Below, piece after piece: positions 1 to 5,839 of a DNA stretch of 6,039 nt; position 1 is the stretch's first letter; every line of letters begins with the position of its first letter. The translations under genes were made by a program, and so were the position numbers. Source of the stretch: Cytophagales bacterium (GTDB taxonomy: Bacteria > Bacteroidota > Bacteroidia > Cytophagales > Cyclobacteriaceae); assembly GCA_029262935.1 (NCBI GenBank), contig JAJCYK010000075.1:1-6039 (forward strand), written 5' to 3'. The notes below the pieces were generated by a model. The model did no database searches. It had not been told where the DNA came from and saw nothing but the letters and a program-made list of their open reading frames with translations.

Positions 1-495
1 CAGTTGCTCCAGATGATTACCAAAAGCACCATTGCCTATTTGAAAGCTCAAATAAAAGCCGGCGTTGATTTGGTCCAAATCTTCGATTCTTGGGCCGGTA
101 TTTTGCCACCAGACCATTATATGGAGTTCTCATATCCATACATTAAAGAAATTTGTAGTGCCATTACCGACGTTCCCATCACCGTATTTGCAAAAGGAGC
201 CTATTTTGCCTTGCCAGCCATGTCAGAGTTGCCTTGTGAAACCATAGGTTTGGACTGGCAAATGGATATAAGACAGGCGCGACAGCAAATGGGACCAAAT
301 AAAACACTACAGGGAAATCTAGATCCTTGTGCACTCTATGGATCCTTTCAGGATATCAAAACCCATACAAAGCAAATGTTGGAAGAATTTGGATCACATC
401 CTCACATTGCGAACCTCGGTCATGGTGTCTACCCCGATACCTCCGTAGATGCCGTAAAGTGCTTTATTGAAAGTGTAAAGGAATTCTCTTCTTAA
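1..495 (+). CDS. hemE: Uroporphyrinogen decarboxylase HemE, C-terminal part (5' end outside window)
   Basis: HemE removes four acetate carboxyl groups from uroporphyrinogen III to give coproporphyrinogen III in cytosolic heme biosynthesis. The frame is open from base 1 and ends at TAA, giving 164 codons. That is roughly the last half of a family whose members are about 340-355 residues, so the N-terminal part with the catalytic Asp lies left of the window. Recognisable family blocks in order are VQIFDSWAG near residues 25-33, FAKG near 64, LDWQMD near 84, LQGNLDP near 99, and NLGHGVYPDT near 138-147. The last holds the conserved His of the active-site cleft. The TTG at base 4 is an internal codon, not a start. 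The gene is convergent with the aminotransferase to its right, and no terminator hairpin is visible at the junction. The identity is secure; only completeness is unknown. Confidence 0.95.
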   Translation, partial: QLLQMITKSTIAYLKAQIKAGVDLVQIFDSWAGILPPDHYMEFSYPYIKEICSAITDVPITVFAKGAYFALPAMSELPCETIGLDWQMDIRQARQQMGPNKTLQGNLDPCALYGSFQDIKTHTKQMLEEFGSHPHIANLGHGVYPDTSVDAVKCFIESVKEFSS

Positions 496-1709
496 GCTAG
501 TCTAGCTAAAACTTCTTTGATCTTGGAGAATGCCTTGCGCAAGTTCTCCTCCGAGGCGGCGTAACTTATTCGTACGCAATTTGGTGCTCCGAAAGCAGCT
601 CCGGTCACCAGGGCCACGTGCGCCTCATCTAAAAGATATAAGCAAAAATCATCAGAGTTGGTGATGGTAGTTTTACCATCAGATTTTCCAAAATAGGCGC
701 TGATATCCGGGAAAAAGTAAAAAGCTCCTTTTGGTAAGTTGGTTTTTATTCCAGGAATTTCTTGTAAAAGCTCAAATACGAGGCCCCGACGTCGGAGGTA
801 CTCCTCGGTCATAGCATGAGTGGGGGACATATCCTCTGTTAGAGCGGTCAAGGCCGCTCTTTGGGCAATGGAACAGTTAGCGGAGGTAATCTGACCCTGC
901 ATTTTAGCACAGGCTTTGGCTATCCATTTAGGAGCTGCAATATAACCAACCCGCCATCCAGTCATCGCGAAACCTTTAGCAAACCCATTGACAGTTATCG
1001 TACGATCATACATCTCTGGAAAAGAGGCCAAGCTTACATGTTCACCGGTATAGTTGATGTACTCGTAAATTTCATCCGCAATAACATAGATCTCAGGATG
1101 GTTGGCCAATACCCCTGCAATATCACTCATTTCATCTCTTGAAAACACTCCCCCGGTAGGATTAGAAGGAGAAGAGTAGATGACTACATTGGTTTTTGAA
1201 GTAATTGCAGCCTCCAATTGGGCGGCGGTGGCCTTAAATTCGTTTTCAATAGTGCCTTCAATAAACACTGGCTGCCCTTCTGCCAATTGTATGATTGCTG
1301 CATAACTTACCCAATAAGGAGAAAATACGATCACTTCATCTCCTGGGTTTACTAAACTGAACATGGCGTTGGCAATGGATTGTTTGGCTCCATTTGAAAC
1401 GACGATTTGGTCCGCGCCATATTCGATGTTATTGTCTCTTTGAAGCTTATCACAAATGGCTTCTCTCAGGTCTAAATATCCATTAACCGGAGGGTAACTA
1501 AAGTATTTGCCCTCATCAATAGCCCGTTTGGCGCCTTCACAAATGTGCTTAGGAGTTTTAAAATCAGGTTCTCCAAGACTTAGCGCAATTACGTCTATGC
1601 CTTGAGCCCGGTACTCGCGCGCTTTAGCCGCCATAGCTAACGTAGCGGATTCCGCTAAATTGCTAATACGATGCGAAACAGGTTGGGGAGAGGCAACTGA
1701 TGAATTCAT
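492..1709 (-). CDS. Class I PLP-dependent aminotransferase, aspartate aminotransferase type (AatA/AspB-like)
   Basis: Predicted cytosolic transaminase, most likely aspartate + 2-oxoglutarate to oxaloacetate + glutamate. At 405 residues it has normal full length for fold-type I class I enzymes. Visible motifs are SLGEPDF (44-50), NGAKQ (106-110), SPYWVSY (130-136), SNPTG (182-186) with the cofactor-contacting Asn183, ADEIYE (211-216) with Asp212, and the Schiff-base Lys245 in NGFAKGFAMTGWRVGY. Arg380 in CVRISYA should bind the substrate alpha-carboxylate. Lys109 matches the residue that reads the distal carboxylate in the Thermus-type (Ib) aspartate aminotransferases, which separates this enzyme from the E. 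coli AspC type. Prephenate or broader amino-acid specificity cannot be excluded from sequence alone. The ATG start at 1709 follows an A-rich AAAAGAAG stretch rather than a classical Shine-Dalgarno. The stop TAA is interlocked with that of hemE on the other strand. Confidence 0.93.
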   Translation of the reverse strand: MNSSVASPQPVSHRISNLAESATLAMAAKAREYRAQGIDVIALSLGEPDFKTPKHICEGAKRAIDEGKYFSYPPVNGYLDLREAICDKLQRDNNIEYGADQIVVSNGAKQSIANAMFSLVNPGDEVIVFSPYWVSYAAIIQLAEGQPVFIEGTIENEFKATAAQLEAAITSKTNVVIYSSPSNPTGGVFSRDEMSDIAGVLANHPEIYVIADEIYEYINYTGEHVSLASFPEMYDRTITVNGFAKGFAMTGWRVGYIAAPKWIAKACAKMQGQITSANCSIAQRAALTALTEDMSPTHAMTEEYLRRRGLVFELLQEIPGIKTNLPKGAFYFFPDISAYFGKSDGKTTITNSDDFCLYLLDEAHVALVTGAAFGAPNCVRISYAASEENLRKAFSKIKEVLARLA

Positions 1710-1731
1710 GGACTTCTTTTAAGTGATATCT

Positions 1732-1767
1732 CAAAATTAAATATTAAGCCTGGCACATACTAACAAA
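1732..1767 (-). promoter_or_regulatory. Candidate Bacteroidota-type promoter of the aminotransferase gene
   Basis: On the minus strand TAATTTTG (1739 to 1732) matches the Bacteroidota -7 consensus TAnnTTTG at every fixed position. It would start transcription about 15-20 bases before the ATG at 1709. A TTTG that could serve as the -33 element lies upstream at 1767-1764. The gap between the two is 24 bp, slightly longer than the roughly 17-23 bp usually described for flavobacteria. The -7 box is seen directly. Its use as a promoter is inferred from the match and the position. Confidence 0.45.
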
Positions 1768-1866
1768 TTATGTACTTTGAATTATTCCCTGGAAAATTTT
1801 ATGGACTTAATAATTTAAGGCAGCGTTCGGTACCAAAACTAGAGAATTTATTAAACCACTTACTGA

Positions 1867-2484
1867 TTATCCATCAACTTCGTAGGTTCTTCTCTTTATG
1901 ATACTGCGACCCAAAGTTATTTCGTCTGTGTATTCCAATTCTCCTCCAATAGGTACACCGCGCGCGATGGAACTAATTTTTAGGTTGTAATCCTGTAATC
2001 TCTTCGTTAAATAAAAGGCTGTGGTATCTCCTTCCATAGTAGGGCTTAATGCTAAGATCACCTCTTCAATGACTGGATCTGATTGGGCAATTCTGGAAAC
2101 TAGTGATTCTATATGCAGTTCTTCTGGCCCAATGCCATCTATGGGAGAGATAATGCCTCCTAGCACGTGGTATTTGCCATGGTATTGATTCGTGTTTTCA
2201 ATGGCAATTACATCTGGAAAATCTTCCACCACACAGATGATCTGGTGATGTCTTTTATGGCTGTTGCAAATCTCACAAAGCGGGCCATCCGATATGTTGT
2301 GGCATTGGTTGCAGTATTGAATGTTGTGTCTCAGTTCTTGCAGGCCACGAGCGAGAGCATCCGTACGATTGGTGTCGCTTTTTAGTAAATGTAGCACGAG
2401 CCTCAATGCGGTTTTTTTGCCTATTCCTGGCAGCTTTGAAACTTCTTCTACGGCATTCTCAATCAATCGCGAGGGAAACTGCAC
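1867..2484 (-). CDS. recR: Recombination mediator protein RecR (GTG start)
   Basis: RecR works with RecO, and RecF where present, to load RecA at gapped or damaged DNA during recombinational repair. At 205 residues it is normal length for the family. Domains in order are a helix-hairpin-helix with LPGIGKKTALRL (18-29), a C4 zinc finger with Cys58, Cys61, Cys70 and Cys73, and a Toprim domain from about residue 82. The Toprim domain carries VVEDFPD with Glu87, and SPTMEGD with Glu151 and Asp153. A C-terminal segment has ARGVPIGGELEYTDEITLGR (174-193). The start must be the GTG at 2484-2482. An in-frame stop lies four codons upstream, and the encoded start QFPSRLIENAV fits the usual RecR N-terminus. 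It lies 21 bp downstream of the clpS stop in the same direction, so co-transcription is likely. Confidence 0.96.
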   Translation of the reverse strand: MQFPSRLIENAVEEVSKLPGIGKKTALRLVLHLLKSDTNRTDALARGLQELRHNIQYCNQCHNISDGPLCEICNSHKRHHQIICVVEDFPDVIAIENTNQYHGKYHVLGGIISPIDGIGPEELHIESLVSRIAQSDPVIEEVILALSPTMEGDTTAFYLTKRLQDYNLKISSIARGVPIGGELEYTDEITLGRSIIKRRTYEVDG

Positions 2485-2505
2485 CGGTGGGGATTAAAAG
2501 ATTAA

Positions 2506-2781
2506 TTACATTACTTTTGCGTCGATTCCCGCATCACAAATAGCCTCTTTCATGGGCTTCAATTTGGTTAGGGTACCTTTTTTAACCGAACACTTACCTC
2601 GATTGTGTATAATGTTTGCACATTGCTCCGCTTGTATGGTGGTATGTCTGCAAACTTTTACTAAGGTTTCGATAACATGTTCAAATGTATTGAAGTCATC
2701 GTTATAAACAACCAGGTCTTTTGGATGCAATATATCGTCTAGTACATCGACTATTACTTCTTCTTGAAATTGGTATGACAT
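2506..2781 (-). CDS. clpS: ATP-dependent Clp protease adaptor ClpS
   Basis: ClpS binds proteins with destabilising N-terminal residues and delivers them to a Clp AAA+ unfoldase for degradation. The chosen ATG at 2781-2779 gives 91 residues. The same frame is open to another ATG at 2838 (110 residues), but those extra 19 residues run through a T9 tract giving a Phe-rich stretch unlike a ClpS N-terminus, so they are probably leader. The core is clear: VVYNDDFNTFEHVIETL (24-40), AEQCANIIHNRGKC (51-64), VKKG (66-69). Asn27 and Asp28-Asp29 match the pocket residues that hold the substrate alpha-amino group, and His59 matches the pocket His (E. coli His66). The E. coli gate residues Thr38 and Met40 correspond to Asn31 and Phe33 here. 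It is the first gene of a probable clpS-recR unit and is divergent from the symporter. No partner ClpA/ClpC is in the window. Confidence 0.93.
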   Translation of the reverse strand: MSYQFQEEVIVDVLDDILHPKDLVVYNDDFNTFEHVIETLVKVCRHTTIQAEQCANIIHNRGKCSVKKGTLTKLKPMKEAICDAGIDAKVM

Positions 2782-2881
2782 AGCATTCGAATAAGCTCTA
2801 ATGGTAAAAGTAAAAAAAAATGAACAAATTTGGACCATCAGCAGCTAGGAATGTTACAATTCCAGCCATTTAAAGCCTACT

Positions 2882-4333
2882 ATGAGTTCTACTTTAGTAT
2901 TGACCGTAATCACCGGGTACTTTCTATTATTGATTGTAATTTCCTATTTTACTTCAAGAAACGCCGACAACGCCACCTTTTTTACTGCCAATAAGCAGTC
3001 CCCATGGTATTTAGTAGCCTTCGGAATGATAGGTGCATCCTTATCGGGAGTCACATTCATTTCAGTTCCGGGATGGGTAGCGGATAGCCAGTTCAGCTAT
3101 ATGCAAATTGTATTGGGTTATTTAGTAGGCTATTTTGTTATCGCAACCGTACTGTTACCCTTGTATTATAGGTTGAATTTGACCTCAATATACACCTACT
3201 TGGAAAACAGATTTGGGTTTTGGTCTTATAAAACTGGTGCGATATTCTTTCTTATTTCACGTACCATAGGAGCCTCGTTTAGGCTGTTTTTAGTAGCGGG
3301 AGTCCTGCAACTGGCGATGTTCCAAGATTGGGGCGTTCCTTTTGAAGCTACTGTATTCGTCACCATCTTGTTGATCTACATCTACACCTTTAAGGGCGGT
3401 ATAAAAACCATAGTTTGGACGGATACACTACAGACCTTTTTCATGTTATTTTCAGTGGGGTTAAGTATCGTGCTAATTGCTAAAAGCTTGGATTTGTCAT
3501 GGGGAGGCTTGGTGGACACCATTCAAGACAGTGAATATTCTCAGGTATTCTTTTGGGACTTCAGTGATGGAAAGAATTTCTTCTTTCAGTTTGCTTCCGG
3601 GGCCTTTATTGCCATTGTAATGACCGGATTGGATCAAGATATGATGCAGAAGAACCTTACTTGTAGAACCTTAAAGGATTCTCAAAAGAATATGTTTTGG
3701 TTTTCTCTGGTGTTGGTCGTGGTGAATTTGATGTTTTTGAGCTTAGGTGCCTTGCTTTACATTTATGCAGAACACCACGGCATTGCTATTCCGACCAGCT
3801 CAGATGACTTATACCCGCTTCTGGCATTAAAGCACTTTGACCTTTTTGCTGGGGTGGTGTTTTTATTGGGCATTACCGCGGCTGCTTATTCCAGTGCCGA
3901 TTCTGCACTGACCGCATTGACCACCTCCTTTTGTGTGGACTTTCTAGGCTTCGAACAAAAGAAGGGGCAAGGTAATAAACGCACACGAATGCTGGTACAT
4001 GTGGCATTTTCCATAATAATATTTTTGGTAATTATTGTCTTTAAAAACATTAACAACGAGGCGGTTATTAGTGCAGTATTTCGGGTAGCCGGATATACCT
4101 ATGGCCCCTTATTGGGATTGTATACTTTCGGACTTTTTACGAAGAGATCTGTGATAGACAAGTTCGTGTTACCCATATGTTTGCTAGCCCCTGTCTTATC
4201 TTATGTTATTGATATCATAAGCAAACAGTACGATGTTAACTTTGGTTTTTTTATTCTAGTGGTTAATGGGATGCTTACCTTTTTAGGATTGTGGCTGATT
4301 TCATCTAAGAAACCTACAACAGCTCCTTCATAG
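2882..4333 (+). CDS. Sodium:solute symporter family (SSS/SLC5) transporter
   Basis: Predicted inner-membrane secondary transporter using the sodium gradient to import a solute. The substrate cannot be read from sequence. The 483 residues contain about 13 hydrophobic segments, roughly at 5-23, 46-64, 75-95, 120-142, 155-172, 183-201, 233-250, 272-295, 320-336, 371-388, 394-416, 427-446 and 455-474. This fits the LeuT-like SSS fold. Family landmarks are GASLSGVTFISVPGW (51-65) in the first unwound helix, TDTLQTFFM (180-188), GLDQDMMQKNL (249-259), and AAYSSADSALTALTT (334-348). Ser337-Ser338 in the last block align with the sodium-coordinating Ser pair of vSGLT. The ATG at 2882 directly precedes the first membrane segment and has no Shine-Dalgarno. 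No catalytic, substrate-binding or regulatory partner is adjacent. The last 20 bases overlap the convergent alkyltransferase-like gene. Confidence 0.9.
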   Translation: MSSTLVLTVITGYFLLLIVISYFTSRNADNATFFTANKQSPWYLVAFGMIGASLSGVTFISVPGWVADSQFSYMQIVLGYLVGYFVIATVLLPLYYRLNLTSIYTYLENRFGFWSYKTGAIFFLISRTIGASFRLFLVAGVLQLAMFQDWGVPFEATVFVTILLIYIYTFKGGIKTIVWTDTLQTFFMLFSVGLSIVLIAKSLDLSWGGLVDTIQDSEYSQVFFWDFSDGKNFFFQFASGAFIAIVMTGLDQDMMQKNLTCRTLKDSQKNMFWFSLVLVVVNLMFLSLGALLYIYAEHHGIAIPTSSDDLYPLLALKHFDLFAGVVFLLGITAAAYSSADSALTALTTSFCVDFLGFEQKKGQGNKRTRMLVHVAFSIIIFLVIIVFKNINNEAVISAVFRVAGYTYGPLLGLYTFGLFTKRSVIDKFVLPICLLAPVLSYVIDIISKQYDVNFGFFILVVNGMLTFLGLWLISSKKPTTAPS

Positions 4334-4643
4334 GATCCCAAAGTACCTCTTTAAAATGCTGTACTTTGTCATTTTTGACTTCAATACCTTCCGCTTCTAA
4401 AAGGGTTTGCATGTGAGTAGGATCATTAAAATGATGCTTGCCGGTGAGTAAACCGATATGGTTTACCACACGATGTGCTGGAACGTCTGGATCGGATCCT
4501 GCGCCATTCATGGCCCAACCTACCATTCTAGCACTGCTCTTTGCCCCCAGGTAGGCTGCTATCGCCCCATAACTAGTTACTCGACCCTTTGGAATGAGTT
4601 TAGCTACTTCATATACGTTATCAAAAAAGCTATATTTATCCAT
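4314..4643 (-). CDS. Alkyltransferase-like protein (MGMT DNA-binding fold lacking the acceptor Cys)
   Basis: This is related to the DNA-binding domain of O6-methylguanine-DNA methyltransferase. The ATG at 4643-4641 gives 109 residues. An in-frame ATG 11 codons upstream (4676) is possible, but the MGMT-like fold begins at DKYSFFDNVYEV. Conserved features are PKGRVTSYGAIA (18-29) with Tyr25, which would rotate the base, and the arginine finger Arg39 in SARMVGWAMN. The active-site motif reads VPAHRVVN (54-61), with Ala56 where true methyltransferases have the alkyl-accepting Cys of PCHRVV. It should therefore bind O6-alkylguanine without repairing it, as known ATL proteins (PWHR) do by flagging lesions for nucleotide excision repair. 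That role is inferred from family knowledge. A domain extension LLTGKHHF (65-72) follows. The 3' end overlaps the symporter gene by 20 bp. It is divergent from pirin. Confidence 0.85.
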   Translation of the reverse strand: MDKYSFFDNVYEVAKLIPKGRVTSYGAIAAYLGAKSSARMVGWAMNGAGSDPDVPAHRVVNHIGLLTGKHHFNDPTHMQTLLEAEGIEVKNDKVQHFKEVLWDPMKELL

Positions 4644-4729
4644 AGTAATCAGTAGATGATTCCAAGGTATCAACAATGTTTCAAATACGAAAGTGGCCAG
4701 GCTATTCTTTAATGCAATGCAACAAAATG

Positions 4730-4773
4730 GTGTTCAACACGTATTAATGTTTAAACATATAATGTTATAACAT
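4730..4773. promoter_or_regulatory. Cluster of three TGTT(n)AACA palindromes before pirin, probable operator
   Basis: Three inverted repeats sit side by side. GTGTT-c-AACAC is at 4730-4740, ATGTTTAAACAT at 4747-4758, and ATGTTATAACAT at 4762-4773. The last two are perfect 12-bp palindromes whose centres are exactly 15 bp apart, and they form a 15-bp direct repeat (4746-4760 and 4761-4775) differing only at the two central bases. All three share TGTT/AACA arms. The cluster ends 5 bp before the pirin ATG, and a TATAAT-like string (4758-4763) lies between the second and third sites. Binding here should block transcription or initiation of pirin and could also influence the divergent alkyltransferase-like gene. 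The regulator is unknown and none is encoded in the window. Confidence 0.55.
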
Positions 4774-4778
4774 ATATA

Positions 4779-5486
4779 ATGAAACACGTTATCCACAAAT
4801 CACAGGAACGAGGAGAAGCTGCTCATGGCTGGCTCAATTCAAATCATTCATTTAGTTTCGGACAGTATTACCATCCACAGAAAATGGGGTTTGGTATGTT
4901 GAGGGTCTTAAACGACGACATGGTAGCTCCTGGTAAAGGTTTTGGGACACACGCGCACGACAATATGGAGATAATATCCATACCATTATCAGGTACCCTT
5001 GAGCACAAGGATACTATGGGCAATAGCACATTGATTCACACCAATGATGTTCAGATCATGTCAGCTGGCACAGGAATATCTCATTCAGAATACAACCACA
5101 GTTCAAGTGATTGGGTGAACTTCTTACAATTGTGGATCATCCCTGAAAAGCATGATGTTACACCGAATTACGATCAACAGACCTTCAATCCAAAGGATCG
5201 CAAAAACAAGTGGCAACCGATTGTTTCGCCCGATGCCGGCAGTGGCGTGTCCATCAATCAACAGGCCTTTTTGTATCGCATAGATCTTGAGGCGGGTAAA
5301 AACATGGATTATCAACTAAACGAATCAGAGCACGGGGTCTATCTATTTGTTTTGAGCGGGGCGATTGATACCCACCAAAACAGACTATCCACCAAAGATG
5401 CTATAGGTTTGTGGGAATTGGAGCATTTTGAATTAGTGGCCCAAGATAAAAGTGAATTATTGCTGATTGAAGTACCCATGTCTTAG
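4779..5486 (+). CDS. Pirin family bicupin protein (YhhW-like)
   Basis: Cytosolic metal-binding bicupin of the pirin family. E. coli YhhW and human pirin show quercetin 2,3-dioxygenase activity in vitro, but the physiological substrate in bacteria is generally unknown, so no reaction is assigned. At 235 residues it is close to YhhW length. The N-terminal cupin carries the metal ligands: His58 and His60 in FGTHAHDNMEI, and His102 and Glu104 in GTGISHSEYN. N-terminal landmarks include HGWLNSNHSFSFGQYY (16-31) and GFGMLRVLNDD (37-47). The C-terminal cupin runs from about residue 155 to the end, with VYLFVLSGAI near 188-197. All four metal ligands are present, so the protein should be functional. 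It starts at ATG 4779, only 5 bp after the palindrome cluster, with no Shine-Dalgarno. The small lipoprotein gene follows 58 bp downstream on the same strand. Confidence 0.92.
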   Translation: MKHVIHKSQERGEAAHGWLNSNHSFSFGQYYHPQKMGFGMLRVLNDDMVAPGKGFGTHAHDNMEIISIPLSGTLEHKDTMGNSTLIHTNDVQIMSAGTGISHSEYNHSSSDWVNFLQLWIIPEKHDVTPNYDQQTFNPKDRKNKWQPIVSPDAGSGVSINQQAFLYRIDLEAGKNMDYQLNESEHGVYLFVLSGAIDTHQNRLSTKDAIGLWELEHFELVAQDKSELLLIEVPMS

Positions 5487-5544
5487 ATCCGCGTTATACC
5501 ATATGCTCTCTTTTGTGCGTTGTACTAAAAAGTGTAGATGTGTT

Positions 5545-5805
5545 ATGAACAAGTATGTATTGATTATAATGCTTTGTGGAGGGGTAGCGCTTTTTGGTTC
5601 ATGTGCTGGATCGAAAAGCCTTTCAAAAACGGAGATGACCTATAAAAATCATCGTAAGAGTAGAGCGAAACAAGCACCTATTAATTCATTGCTTTATGCA
5701 AAGAGGTACTGGAAACCGCACTACAAAAGAGATTCTTTCCTGAGCTTCTTATCTAAGAAGCCTGTAAAGAAGGCCAAACCAAAACCAGAGTATACCCACG
5801 AATAG
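5545..5805 (+). CDS. Small, highly basic predicted lipoprotein of unknown function
   Basis: I do not recognise this 86-residue protein. The start at 5545 is preferred over in-frame ATGs at 5467 and 5503 because it places a clean type II signal peptide at the N-terminus: MNKY, a hydrophobic core VLIIMLCGGVALFG (5-18), then Cys20 in LFGSC as the lipidation site. The Phe at -3 is an imperfect lipobox, although Bacteroidota lipoboxes often end in SC. The mature part is only 67 residues and strongly basic, with about 14 Lys and 4 Arg against 4 acidic residues. It has a Lys/Pro-rich tail, KKPVKKAKPKPE, at about 71-82. No acidic surface-export signal follows the Cys, so a periplasm-facing location is more likely than the cell surface. 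It lies 58 bp after pirin and ends 4 bp before a strong terminator, so it is either the last gene of a pirin unit or a short unit of its own. Confidence 0.65.
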   Translation: MNKYVLIIMLCGGVALFGSCAGSKSLSKTEMTYKNHRKSRAKQAPINSLLYAKRYWKPHYKRDSFLSFLSKKPVKKAKPKPEYTHE

Positions 5806-5809
5806 TAGC

Positions 5810-5839
5810 AAAAGGCCATCCAGGAGATGGCCTTTTTTT
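5810..5839 (+). terminator. Strong intrinsic terminator after the small lipoprotein gene
   Basis: An 11-bp perfect stem (5810-5820 with 5826-5836: AAAAGGCCATC against GATGGCCTTTT) encloses a 5-base loop CAGGA. It runs into a seven-T tract (5833-5839). It begins 4 bp after the lipoprotein stop codon. The A-run on the 5' side would give a U-tract on the other strand too, so it could act in both directions. Confidence 0.9.

Noticed and set aside
861..1142. 93-codon + strand frame inside the aminotransferase gene
   Set aside because: It lies wholly antisense to a well-conserved enzyme and its translation has no coherent domain or motif.
1800..1866. Possible terminator for recR (minus-strand CTTAA-ATTA-TTAAG hairpin)
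   Set aside because: The stem is only five A/T-rich pairs and is not followed by a U-tract.
5467..5544. Longer start for the small lipoprotein (ATG at 5467 or 5503)
   Set aside because: These add a Cys/Arg/Lys-rich leader that buries the signal peptide, and the first would overlap the pirin coding end by 20 bp.
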